From: Smallanthus sonchifolius
Taxonomy: Eukaryota; Streptophyta; Magnoliopsida; Asterales; Asteraceae
Assembly: GCA_023525975.1 (NCBI GenBank)
Contig: CM042040.1
Span: 58,063,486-58,127,485 of the forward strand
DNA length: 64,000 nucleotides
Direction of reading: 5' to 3'
Part shown: positions 46,297-56,814 of the stretch, one piece after another
How positions within the stretch are numbered: position 1 is the first letter of the stretch
Layout of the letters: each line of letters opens with the position of its first letter
Program-made: the position numbers and the translations under genes
Notes under the pieces: model-generated
Databases searched by the model: none
What the model was told of the DNA's origin: nothing
What the model saw: only the letters and a program-made list of their open reading frames with translations

Positions 46297-48184
46297 TGTA
46301 ACATCACAAATTTTCAAGGTTAAAATTGAAAAATATGAAGTTAGGTCGATATCGGACCGATATCATCCCTCCCATCGGTCTGAAGTGAGCCAAGGGTCAG
46401 ATACCAGACCGATACCAGAAAAATATGAAGTTAGGTCCGATGACCGCCATTGCGCCGCAACTTCTGGTACTAACACGTGTCCGGTAAATCAGCTATAGAT
46501 TTTTACACGTGTCTTGATAGCGGACTGACATCAATACACATAGCGGACCGCTATGTGCTCACCAAGTCAAATAAGCCGATATAGGGAATGTCGGACCGAT
46601 ATGGTTCTGTATGTCGGTCCAACATGGACCCCGATCCAGCCCTATAAATAGATGGCATCGGCCATTCAAATGGGAACAACAAGAACACCAACATTTACAC
46701 ACATGCATACTGAGAAGATCGAAGTGAGGGTTATGAGCATAGCGGTTAGGAGTGCGATACGTAGCAAGTGCGGTTCGAGTTCCGAGAAACAAGGAACGAA
46801 CTTAGGAACTAACCGAGGATAAAGTAAGTACACTGGACCCGTACCCTAGACACTAATACGTGAATTATGTGTTTAAATGATACGTGCTATGTGATATGAT
46901 AAAGGTACGGGGTAATGACGGATTAGTCTAAACACTAAATGGGAATAATGGAGTAGTCACGACGTATCTAAGGGGTAGTGGATACGCCATTGGTACTTCC
47001 TATATATAAACCTCTTGGTACTTCGTGATAAAACCATTATGAATTTTTAGGGGTATAGACTAATAAAATGATGAAATATAGTGAACGTACGAGATAACAT
47101 CCAACCGGTATGTAGTTATCTGACAAACGGAATGTTGTGTCTAAGAAAAGAGTGGTGTATAGGTATCTTCTAGACCCGTCACTCTTTCATGGGAACATCT
47201 TTGTTTGAGGTACTGCTCTATAAATAAAATCACCTCAGTTTACAATATATGACGAATATGAATATATGATGAAAGTATACCATGCGTAATGAATGCATGA
47301 GTGTGTAACGCATGATGAATGTGAATACGTGAATGCATGATGGTACGTGAAAAATATGAATAAGTATGATGGAACAAGTCTAAACCCTAAAATGGAATAA
47401 CGGAGTACTCACGAAGTATTAAAGGGGTGGTGGATACGCCGATGGTACTTCGTGGAGAAACCCTTACAAAGTTTTAAGTTGAGGACCGGTTGGGAAATAA
47501 ATCAAGCATATACCTGAAGTGAAAACAAATGTTTGATACATTTGGGAGGATGTGAGTCAAAAGATACTCAAGGTCCCAAATGAAATGAGATACCCGGCCT
47601 ATAAGGTGGATCTCAATAATAAAGAAAAGGAATTCTAGGTCTACATGGCTGAAAGAGTAAAAGATTCCAAGCCTACGGAGTTGAGGAATGAATGAGTCTT
47701 CGTGACAAATGCAAGGGGTCTATACTGACGAGTATAAGAACCTTGCGAATACTCGGACCGGAGGTACGACCTAAGATGGTTGCGAGGGGGTTAGCACATC
47801 CATAAAATATACGAATAATGTGACCTGAGGTACGACCGAAGATGGTCACGGGGGCGCCGAGAGCCTGGGAAAATTGAACAATAATAAGAACCTAAAGGGT
47901 TCATAATAAAATGAACGATGCAATATACTTACTTAGCGTAAGATAATTCAAAAACGTTTTCCAAACAGTGCAGGAAAGAAGCACGTAGAATAAAGCTTCC
48001 CGGGGACAGAGCAATCGGAATTAGAGATCCCTATGTAATATGATGTAATCATATTATCTTATGTAAAAACAATATTATAATGAGAAGTAACCTTAGCCAT
48101 TTATGGAAAGGTCTTTTGTCAAACTAGGACCATTTTCCGCAATATAAAACTCTGATAAAATAAGGATTAAGTGGGGGTGTTTCA
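46297..48184 (+). repeat. Gypsy2 3' LTR (about 1.9 kb)
   Basis: It starts TGTAACATCACAAA. U3 carries palindromes with core CGGACCG (17 bp at 46348-46364, 21 bp at 46537-46557, others near 46400, 46590 and 46615); TATA at 46641-46650 (CCTATAAATA) follows directly. U5 is long and holds two diverged copies of a stretch of about 100 bp (about 46925-47060 and 47377-47476). The 3' end is inferred from the junction with gag sequence. Confidence 0.72.
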
Positions 48185-48820
48185 TGCTAACATGATCACT
48201 CCAAAATTCAACGATCCGAAACCAACACCGTCCGTTGGTAAGCAGAATAACGACAAGAAGTATCACATAAAGGTAAGACCAGAAACATGTTTGGGGTCCA
48301 TGCAACTACGACACTTCGATACTCTGAACACCAAACAAATGTCCAAGCCAAGTTGCAAGCATAACATGAGAAAGCCTGATGGCAAGTTGGAATTAAGAAC
48401 CACAAAACCAGAAAGGAAGTCGACATAAGGACTTCAACTTGTCAGCATTGTTGTAAACGGGAGACCCATAAAAGCATTGGTTGACACACGAGCAAGCCAT
48501 AATTTCGTTTCAATAGACGAAGCCATAAGGCTTGGTTTCCGAATAACAAAAAAAGATGTGATGATAAAGTCCGCGAATGGAGTCATCCAACCAATAAAAG
48601 GGATGGCATATGGCGTCAAAGCCATGATTGGGAAATAGAAAGGCAGGATAGACCTTTCCGTGGTACCAATGCAAGACCACAAGTTCTTGCTTGTCCAAGA
48701 TTTCTTCACAAAAGAATCAGCATTTCCCATACCATTCGCAAACAAATTTTGCATCATGAACGGATGCCAAACTTACACGGTCAAGTTGGAGTCAGACATA
48801 GACAACAAGGTATGGTAATG
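48185..48820 (+). pseudogene. Gypsy3 gag C-terminus and aspartic protease
   Basis: The frame from MITPKFNDPKPTPSVGK continues through KVRPETCLGSMQL and a stop at 48426-48428 to a retropepsin: VNGRPIKALVDTRASHNFVS, where the active-site Gly is Arg. It goes on through a TAG near 48637 to VVPMQDHKFLL and TYTVKLESD, ending near 48818. The Gly-to-Arg change and the stops mean no active protease. Confidence 0.75.
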
Positions 48821-49616
48821 AAAACAATACAACTCGAGTTTAGTTCCAAAACAAGACCAGGCACAAGCTAATCACTACACGCATCTGTTAAAATGAGACA
48901 TGAATGAAACAAGGGTGTGTCGCACAAACACGACGAGGACGTCATAGATTTAGGTGGGGGAGAATGTCACGACCCGCCTAAAGTCATGTCGTAACACCTA
49001 AAAGCCAGAAGGTTCCGGACACGTTTAGGAGCATCTAAGGCTGCCCGGAACAGCCTCGAAGTCTTTCGACCAGCCCGACACCTTAGAGACGTTCTAAAAC
49101 AGCTTTGAAAGGCCACAGAAGCTGCTGGAAAATGTCGGAAAAGGCTCTCTAGACAATTGGTGCAGCCCCGGAACGATCTAGAAGAGCCTTAAAATGGTGG
49201 AAAATTCCTGGACAAATGTGGATCAAACACAGCTGATTAGAACCCTATAGATCAGCTCTAAATGCTCAAGATATTTAGTAGGATCACTCCAGGTTAATTG
49301 TGTAATTTCTTATAAGAAGCAACTAGAATAGGAGACATCTAGAACCAACAACCTTACTTGCATAAATAGGTGATGTTGGTCTTATTTGAGATCACCCCAC
49401 ATAACTTTTAGTCTTTGTAAAGCTTCTTGTACACTTATTCTTGTAACCAATACAAAGATTTTGTTGATCATAACTTGTACGCTTGCTCAACACATTACTT
49501 GAATTACTATATAACTGAGACAAAGGCTTAACTTAGATCATAATCTAAGTATCGCACGAGAGTTGTAAGATCACTCCGCGACACTGGGCTAATCAAACTA
49601 TAGTTTCTCTTTTTCA
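48185..49616 (+). mobile_element. Gypsy3: gag-protease fragment joined to its 3' LTR
   Basis: It consists of gag C-terminus and protease (48185 to about 48820), then a polypurine tract TTAGGTGGGGGAGAA (about 48950-48964) and an LTR beginning TGTCACGACCCGCC at 48965. RT, RNase H and integrase are absent between protease and the polypurine tract. The LTR end at 49616 (TTTTTCA) is uncertain. TATA-like GCATAAATAGG is at about 49370. Confidence 0.7.
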
Positions 49617-49651
49617 GATGCTTGCTAACTCATAAAAACAAACTTGTTGGG
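49617..49651. other. Short gap
   Basis: About 35 bases lie between the inferred Gypsy3 LTR end and the inverted-repeat element. Nothing is recognised in it. Confidence 0.4.
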
Positions 49652-49994
49652 GTGTTTGGTTCGCGGAATTCGTTGGAATTGGAATTAGAATTTGATTTGG
49701 ATTTTATTTGAAATTTAAAGGATTCTTTTAAAATCCATAATATGTTTGGATAGCATTATTGTTAATGAATTGTAATGTAAAAATAAAAAAAATTGTAAAA
49801 TTACTCTTTAAAATGATGAGAGAATCTGAATTCCATTAAAATGGTGAAAGATTTTGAATTTCATTAGTTGAGAATTTACTTGGATTTAATTTCAATTCCA
49901 ATTTTTTCTATTAACCTACTAAAATGTCAATAAATAAAATTATAATTCCAATCTCAATAACATCCCATAAATTCTACCAAACAAACAGGCTCAT
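49652..49994. mobile_element. MITE-like inverted-repeat element
   Basis: The left end GGGGTGTTTGGTTCGCGGAA and the right end TACCAAACAAACAGGC are imperfect inverted repeats. Inside, GGAATTGGAATTAGAATTT faces AATTTCAATTCCAATTTT, so the whole could fold into a hairpin. It is AT-rich and non-coding. I could not fix a target duplication, so the superfamily is unassigned. Confidence 0.5.
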
Positions 49995-50330
49995 TAATGT
50001 TTATGCCGATCAATGAAATTATAGTCATTGAAATTAATGTGTAATCCCAAAAGTGTTCAATAAAGATATGATATAAACTATATCTCAAATAAACAAAAAA
50101 ACATCACTTTAAACTTTCTCATAAAATATTTATAAAAAAGATTCACGAAACATGCAACCGTACATGTTTTATAAACTATTGTGCGGTAGATGTTCATTCA
50201 TCATTATTTTTTATTTGCTCATATATACCTTTTGTTCTTGTCCAAGTGATGATATTCAAGTTTGAATGGACGTGTGAACATGGATATCTGTCTTAGTTTA
50301 TTTGATTCTTGTTTAAATGAAATGAAATGA
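49995..50330. other. AT-rich non-coding DNA
   Basis: I see nothing recognisable in this stretch. Confidence 0.5.
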
Positions 50331-50339
50331 ATGATAGAG

Positions 50340-50650
50340 ACTACACCAGGGAGGAATTTAATTGGGGGCCAAAGGGGCCTAGACCCCTCTACTTTTTTAC
50401 TTAAAATTAATGATTTTGGCTCACTAGATTTAAGTCATATTAGTTATATTGTTTGGGTCTCTCATAATACATATCAAAAGCGTAAATTTGTTCCACAAAT
50501 TCATAAAAAAATTAGTTTTTTTTCCAACTTTTTGCTCAGAATTATTGATTTCGGCACACTAGATATATTTCATATTAGTTATAGTGCTTGGGCCCCTCCT
50601 AATCTGGACCAAAAGCCCAAATCTGTTCCATGAATTCACTAAAAATTTGG
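50340..50650. repeat. Two-unit tandem repeat (about 130 bp units)
   Basis: Units at about 50391-50519 and 50525-50650 share ATTTTGGCTCACTAGAT / ATTTCGGCACACTAGAT, CATATTAGTTATA and AAATCTGTTCCA-like segments. An open frame crosses both but its product is just the repeat translated. The flank GGGGCCAAAGGGGCCTAGAC resembles repeats I associate with hAT-type MITEs; this is a weak recollection. Confidence 0.6.
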
Positions 50651-50664
50651 TTTTTTTTTGTTTT

Positions 50665-51049
50665 GTATTTTCGACCCCACAATTTAATTGTTCAAGTTCC
50701 GCTACTAGACTACACACTCATTCATATCCAATTAACATTAGCTAGCCCATAAGTACACAACTTTTCATGATATAAGTTATTAAACATGTGATTATTATAA
50801 TATTCTAAAAGTCGTAAGACATGTAATCTCAATACTCTTCAATATGATAATTTTATGTGTAGTATTTTCGACCTAACAATTTAATTGTTCAAATTCCTCT
50901 ACTAGACTACACACTCATACCTATCACATTAGCCAGCCCATAAATACACAACTTTTCATGATATAAGTTATTAAACGTGTAATTATTATAATATTCTAAA
51001 AGTCGTAAGACATGTAATCTCAATTCTCTTCAATATGATAATGATAATG
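50665..51049. repeat. Direct tandem repeat, period 197 bp
   Basis: Two copies start at GTATTTTCGACC (50665 and 50862) and agree closely, with shared segments ACAACTTTTCATGATATAAG and CTAAAAGTCGTAAGACATGT. The content is non-coding. Confidence 0.9.
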
Positions 51050-52440
51050 AGTACAAACAATAGCAATATATATATATATATAGAGTCCCAGAAAGAATAA
51101 CAAGAATAATTGCTCTAACCAACTCTTAAGACAACTAACAACACAAAACAGAATGCTAATGGCTAGGTTGAGTTGTAATGAGTTACCTTAGGTTGCCATG
51201 AGTAATATGTCAGAAATGTCTTAACAGGCCATATTAGGTCTTAAGAGTAATGATAGATTATTATAAGTCATAGTAATATAAGTCATAATGGGCCATAGTT
51301 AGTCATTATAAGTCATAACAATTCATAAGGAGTTTTGATGGGCAATGTACATCCATGTTCGACTATGAATCACTTATATTTGATCAGAATTCACCGCCAT
51401 TCACCATTGTTTGACCTACATTTACCTGGATTGATCATCAATGACATTATTTCACCATCATAAATCATGAATGCCCCTAATTAGCTATTAGTGACCCTAG
51501 ATGACCACCATTTGACCCTATATGGCCAATATTGACCCTAGTTGACTATGAATTGCCCTAAGATCATCATTCTCCTAATTAGACCATCATTTTACCATGA
51601 ATGCCCTTAATTGATCATTAATGACCATAAATGGCCACCATTTGACCCTATAAGAATATCATTGACCATAGTTGGCAGTGAATGGCCTTATGACCATCAT
51701 TCACATAATTGGATCATCATTTGACCATGAGACCACCATTTGATCATATATGACCATCATTATGAATGGCTACAAGACCATTATTGACCATCATTTGACC
51801 ATTAATGGCCCTAATTGACAATCAGCGACCCTAACTAACCATTAATGACCCTTATTGTCCACCATTGATCGTAATTGAATATGAATAACCATGTGACCAA
51901 TAATGACCCTAATAAATCTTAACTGGCCGTCATCACTGTTGGCTTTCGTTGACTAGGTTATACCACGGTCCATAAAGAGTACTTGATGTGCATTAATAAG
52001 TCGTATTATGTTTAACCTAACGTGTTATATTACTTTGTAAGTGTCATAACGGGTCGTAATGAGTCACTGTGAGTCATTATGAGTCATAATAATATATAAA
52101 GAGTCTTAATGGGGTATATACACCAACGTTGACTAGGATTTAGTACATTTAACCAAGATTCACAATGTGAACCATCATTTGACTTAAATTGATTATGTTT
52201 GAACATGAGTAAATGTGTCTTACGAAGTTTGACCAACATTGGCTATGTTACGACAATGAATTACTCTAAGTGACCAAGTCAGACCTATACTTAGTATGCT
52301 TGACATAAGGTGTCATGTTATTTCATAATTGTCACAATGTGTAAAATATGACCTCTCGTACCAGCAATATTGTCCGCTTTGCCCACTAGGAGCTCATGTA
52401 TTTTTTTTTGTTGCCCGAGTAAAAACTATCAAGAAGTCAC

Positions 52441-53528
52441 TGATGAGTGGGTGTTTGTTTGTGTTTATACGTGTTTAATACTGCATTATTAATGAGTTAT
52501 GTGTGTTGAATGCAATGAATTTGAGTATATTAGGGTCCACATGTGTGTTGGGAACTTAAACACATATTTTGAAGGCATCTGGGAGAAAGTAGGAGGAGCT
52601 AAAGGTGAAACTATACAAGAGATGGAGCCTAAATAGGAAGTTTTAGAGTCTAGAACTTGGAAAGGGCATATCTCGAGCTATAAAATGAGTTACGGTGCCC
52701 ATAATATATCGATTTGTGGTAGCTCGACGAGCCGGATGTGAAAATGAAGATAAATTTTGGATTTGGGCATATGGTACTGTCAGTTGGGCGTACGGTACGG
52801 CCGACCGTACTAAAGAACCGTATAGAAAGGTTGTTAACAGAAGGTTGAGCGTACGGGGAGTAGATCCAGCGTACCGTATGGTGGGCCCACCGTACCGTAA
52901 GGTCTGGAGTCGGTTACATGCGGATTTTTAGGGATTTTGGCCCTATTTGAAGTATACATTTAGGGTTACGAAAGGAATTGATTGCTAGCCGTTTTTGGGA
53001 GTTTTGGGGGCGATTTTAGAACAAGTTTTAGAGATTTTTCATCCTTGATTCATGTTTTCGATTATGAACGTTAATTTTGACGTTATTGTGATGCCGATGA
53101 GTGGCTAAACGCTTTTGTGGTCGCTCCGGGTGAAATATTCGGTTAAGGTACTCGTTCGGTTTAGTTTTTTGTCTAGTGTTGGATTGGATTTTGTGAACCT
53201 CTTAAGTTCTTTGGATTCAATTGTCTGTTTGATTTTTGAACAAGTTAATTTTTTTTAATTCTTGCACTTGTGTCATCGTTTCTTGGTTTTTTTTGCATCG
53301 AGAATAATTTGACTGTGTGTTTGGTTTTATAATATTGAATTGGGTCAAACAATTTAAACAAGGTCATGTCTATGTGATCTCACATCTAGTCCGAATTAAA
53401 ACTGAACGTTTGTTTTGCTGAATCAGAAACCCGGAGTGGTCATTCTTCTCCAATTGTTTTTAAAACTCAAATTAAGTTTCTTTTATAATTTCAAGTCTTT
53501 TAAGTGATTAGCCATCGACACGCGATCA
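52441..53528. mobile_element. Solo LTR (1088 bp) inside Cassandra
   Basis: It is bounded by GTCAC on both sides (52436-52440, 53529-53533), starts TGATGAGTGG and ends CGCGATCA, giving TG...CA ends. No primer-binding site, polypurine tract or coding sequence is present, so one LTR remains after recombination. Palindromic words with core GTACGGTAC/GCGTACCGTA cluster at 52770-52900. I do not recognise its family and orientation is not certain. Confidence 0.85.
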
Positions 53529-53702
53529 GTCACCCATCCTTGGATTACTCCCGCTTAAGCACACCTAACTGTGAAGTTCTCTCATCCACAGCTAACGCGC
53601 CCCCACGTTGTTGTTATTTGAGGCGGGACATTCCTTATGAATCAAACATCTCGCGTAGACAGAATAAAACGAAACGATGTGAGATTTGCTTAAGGCGTTA
53701 CA
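53529..53702 (-). repeat. Cassandra 3' LTR, main segment
   Basis: It starts TGTAACGCCTTAAGC (minus strand) beside the G-run polypurine tract. It contains the 5S-like CACAGTTAGGTGTGCTTAAG. It continues at 52440-52340 beyond the solo LTR inserted inside the 5S-like region. Confidence 0.8.
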
Positions 53703-53793
53703 ACCCCCCCCCCCCCCTTGAGACTCATTGTTCTCGATAAGGTTTGCCCCAACATCGTAAACAGAACAGAACGGGAGTGAATCTGATACTATT

Positions 53794-54055
53794 CGTAACA
53801 TCTGACCTCTCGTACGAACAATATTGTTCGCTTTTCCCACTAGGACTCACATATTTGTTTCTACTTTCTAGGGTGAAAACTTCCAGGGGGTCACTTTTCC
53901 CTTGATTACTCCTAGTTGAGCACACGCTTAACTGTGGATTTCTCCTATCATCCAAAGTCAATGCGCCCAAAATGTGTTGTTGGTATTTAAGGCGAGGCAT
54001 TTTTTATGAACGCGGCATCTTTCCCGTGGATAGAACATAATAGAACGATGGGGTA
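53794..54055 (-). repeat. Cassandra 5' LTR with 5S rRNA-like segment
   Basis: The minus strand near 53945-53880 reads CCACAGTTAAGCGTGTGCTC and, further on, GTGACCCCCTGGAAGTTTTC. These match the 3' half of plant 5S rRNA (around CAGTTAAGCGTGCTTGG and GGTGACCTCCTGGGAAGTC) with scattered changes. The 5S internal promoter could in principle drive Pol III. The Gypsy LTR block at 54056 cuts off its first 23 bases. Confidence 0.82.
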
Positions 54056-56607
54056 TGTAACACCCAATTCTTACAAGAAATATAAGTAGAGGGACTGAAA
54101 TAGTCAAAGAATAAAACCCTAGGATTGTAATTAGTTCAAAGTTCTAGGGCTGAAAATGAAAAATTATGAAAAGTGGACGGTGGCGACCGCCACCAGAAGG
54201 GTTAGCGGTCCGTTACGTGGAGCTGAAGGCAACAATGATGAGCTGCCACGCGTCAACGGACTAGCGGGTGAAAACTGAGACGTGTAAACTTTATAGCCGA
54301 CCGTCACTCGGGCCTTAGAGGTCCAGCGGTCCGTTATCAACATGTATAGAAGTCCGCCATGTGGTCGCAAAGCAAAGGATAACCTGCCACACTTTGTGGC
54401 GGATCGTCACCGTGCTTATTAGCGGTTCGCTACGGGTTGGAAGTTTGCCAATAAATAGATAGGCCATTAATTCAGTTTCGGCATCAAACACATACTTCAC
54501 ATACCATCCAAACACACACACTTAACCTAGGGAAGCATGCCAAGACTCTGGTTCGCGTAGAGAAGTCCGTTTTCAGCTTTTTCGCCCTCAAAAAAGCGTA
54601 GGTAGCCTCGAGGTAAAGTTACAACTAGCTTTTAATGACTTGTTTGTTATCATTAAGCTAGGTACGAATGTTATAAGTAATGTTATGGTGGCTTAGGACT
54701 TTAAGCCAAGCCATTGTACGCGAAGTAAGATTAACAAGACAAAAAGAAGAGCTAGAGGTGAGTTCTTTGAGGCCCTTTCCTAAATGCTTTGAGGTTAACG
54801 TGACATCAGAAAGACAAGTGTGCAAGTATAAAATATATTATGTGAGGCAAGAAGTTAATATGATGTTTTCAATACGTGTCATATAAATCCATTTATGTAT
54901 GAGATAGAGTTTAAAGATATTTTGACTAAAACTTATAACTCACCAGCATAAGCTGGCATATATTTAAGCATGTGTATCAGGTAAAGATGTAGGCTCATGC
55001 AGTAGCGGCAAGGGGCAAGAGTAGAGGCATCATACAGGCTATCTAGCATGTTATGACAAGACTGGCATTAGAATAGTTATGTTTGTACTTTCTTTAGAAT
55101 GTACATTAAAACTAGTTAAAAAATAAAAATAGTATTTTAAAGTCTTATGTTGTATATGATCTATGTTTACTATATAAAGCCGACAAGTGACCGGCATCTT
55201 GGGTGTTCCGGGATGTGGATGTAACAAGTTGTTATCAGACCTATAAATAGAAAGGCCAAGAATTCAGTCTAGGCATCAAACACACACTTCAAATTCCATC
55301 CAAACACACACACTTTACCTAGGGAAGCTTGCCAAGACTCTGGTTCGTGTAGAGAAGTCTGGTTTTCAGCTTTTTCGCCCGCAATAAGTCGTAGATAGTA
55401 TCGAGGTAAGGTTCTGACTAGCTTTTAACGACTAGGTTGTCATCATTAAGCTAGGTATGAATGTTTAAGTGATGTTATGGTGACTTAGGACTTTAAGTCA
55501 AGCAAATGTACGTGAAGTAAGATTAATAAGACAGAAGGAAAAGCTAGAGGTGAGTTCTATGTGGCCCTTTCTTCAATGCTTTAAATACTTTGGGCCGGTA
55601 TGCATGGTAAAAGATTTACATGAATACTATACATGCCCTTGATTTAAATATTTGGGCTAGTATTCATGTTGTTGCAGGAGGTTATGTATAAAACATTGTT
55701 TAAATCTTAAAACCATGTAACGGAGTATTCATGTAATACCAAAGGAGTAGTGGGTACGTCGCTGGTACGTACACCCTATACATAAACTTCTTTGATATGC
55801 CATGGAGAAACCTTTACGAGGGTTTAAGATAAAAGAGAAAGAGAGAGAAAAAGGAAACCTTGTCATTTTGGCATAATTTCACATATTAAAGAGTTCTAAG
55901 AAAGAAAATGGTTTTGACACATAAATTGTTTTAGAACTTATCATGGTGCACCCTGATAAGTATTGGGAAAGAAGTTAGGGTTGTTCCTTGACTGACAGAG
56001 GTCTTGACATTTATTGTCTTGACAAGAGATGGGAGAAAGATATAGATTTTTGGCATGTTTGTTCCATGGCAAATATTTTGACCTTAATGGTCTGTAAAGA
56101 AAAGATTTTGCGACGTCTATCCAAATGCCACATGATATCTTGCAACTTAAAGAAAGACAGAGAAGTATTGCATTCCTTCGTGGAATGTAGTATAGACACC
56201 TTGTGCAAAGTATAAAATGTTATGTGAGGCAGGAAGTTAATGTGATGTTTTAAATACGTGACATATAAATCCATTTATGTATGAGACAGAGTTCAAAGAT
56301 ATTTTGACTAAAACTTAAAACTCACCAGCGTAAGGTGACATATGTTTAAGCATGTGTATCAGATAAAGATGTAGCCTCATGCAGTAGAGGCAAGGGGCAA
56401 GAGTAGAAGCATCATCCCCACTATCTGGCATGTTCTGACAAGACTGGCATTAGAATAGTTATGTTTGTACTTTATTTAGAATATACATTAAAACTATTTA
56501 AGAAATAAAAATAGTATTTTAAAGTCTTCCGTTGTATATGATCCCTGTTTACTATATAAAGCCGACAAGTGACCGGCATCTTGGGTGCTCCGGGATGTGG
56601 GTTCATA
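54056..56607 (+). repeat. Gypsy LTR block with internal tandem duplication
   Basis: It starts TGTAACACCCAATTC. U3 repeats AGCGGTCCGTTA (54204-54215, 54325-54336) with inverted relatives, then a TATA-like CAATAAATAG at about 54450. The R-U5 part (54450-55220) is present a second time at 55240-56600 with about 630 extra bases at 55590-56215. GGGTA (54051-54055) and TGGTA (56608-56612) may be the target duplication with one change. It resembles the Gypsy2 LTR in U5 (the stretch near 55710-55830), so it is probably a related Gypsy family. Confidence 0.68.
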
Positions 56608-56814
56608 TGGTATTTGCATAAGGTGTTACACAATGTGTTGTAATGAGTCAGAAGAGGGCATTACAAGCCATAACGACCCATAAGTGTCGTAATGACTATC
56701 AATGACCCTAATTGACCATCATTTGTCGTAACGTGTCGTAATGACTATCAATGACCCTAATGACCATGTTGTGTCCGTTTATTTCGGTTGCAAATACCCA
56801 GTTTTCTAGTAGTG

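Larger units (their letters stand above)
45662..48184 (+). mobile_element. Gypsy2: 3' part of a Ty3/Gypsy element
   Basis: An integrase C-terminal fragment is followed by the polypurine tract AAGGGGAGGGGGAGAG (about 46279-46295) and a 3' LTR from 46297. The 5' part is out of the window beyond the T1 insertion. The probable LTR end TTTCA at 48184 abuts gag sequence of Gypsy3. Confidence 0.75.
52340..56630 (-). mobile_element. Cassandra-type TRIM element, split by two insertions
   Basis: The duplication CAATG at 52335-52339 and 56631-56635 frames the element. On the minus strand the 5' LTR is 56630-56608 plus 54055-53794. Then come a degenerate tRNA-Met primer-binding site (TAGTATCAGATTC, about 53780-53792), a roughly 90-bp interior, a polypurine tract with 14 G (53703-53717) and the 3' LTR 53702-53529 plus 52440-52340. 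Both LTRs start TGTAAC(A/G)CCTTA and contain sequence matching 5S rRNA in sense orientation, the hallmark of Cassandra. Removing both insertions leaves LTRs of about 270-280 bp. It encodes no protein. Confidence 0.82.
51190..56814. mobile_element. CACTA-like element end with subterminal repeats (interrupted by Cassandra)
   Basis: The plus strand ends GTTTTCTAGTAGTG at 56814, that is CACTACTAGAAAAC on the minus strand, the standard CACTA (En/Spm) terminus. Next to it (56640-56765) and at 51190-52330 lie dense degenerate copies of TGACC/GTCAT words (TGACCATCATTTGACC, GTCATAATGAGTCATTAT) in both orientations, as in CACTA subterminal regions. No transposase and no left terminus were found, so the left limit is approximate. 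Confidence 0.5.

Noticed and set aside
50331..50633. 100-residue protein
   Set aside because: It is the translation of a two-unit tandem repeat with no domain; the frame is open by chance.
53515..53950. Genuine 5S rRNA genes
   Set aside because: The match covers only part of 5S with many changes, lies in both LTRs of a small element with PBS and polypurine tract, and is not in a 5S tandem array.
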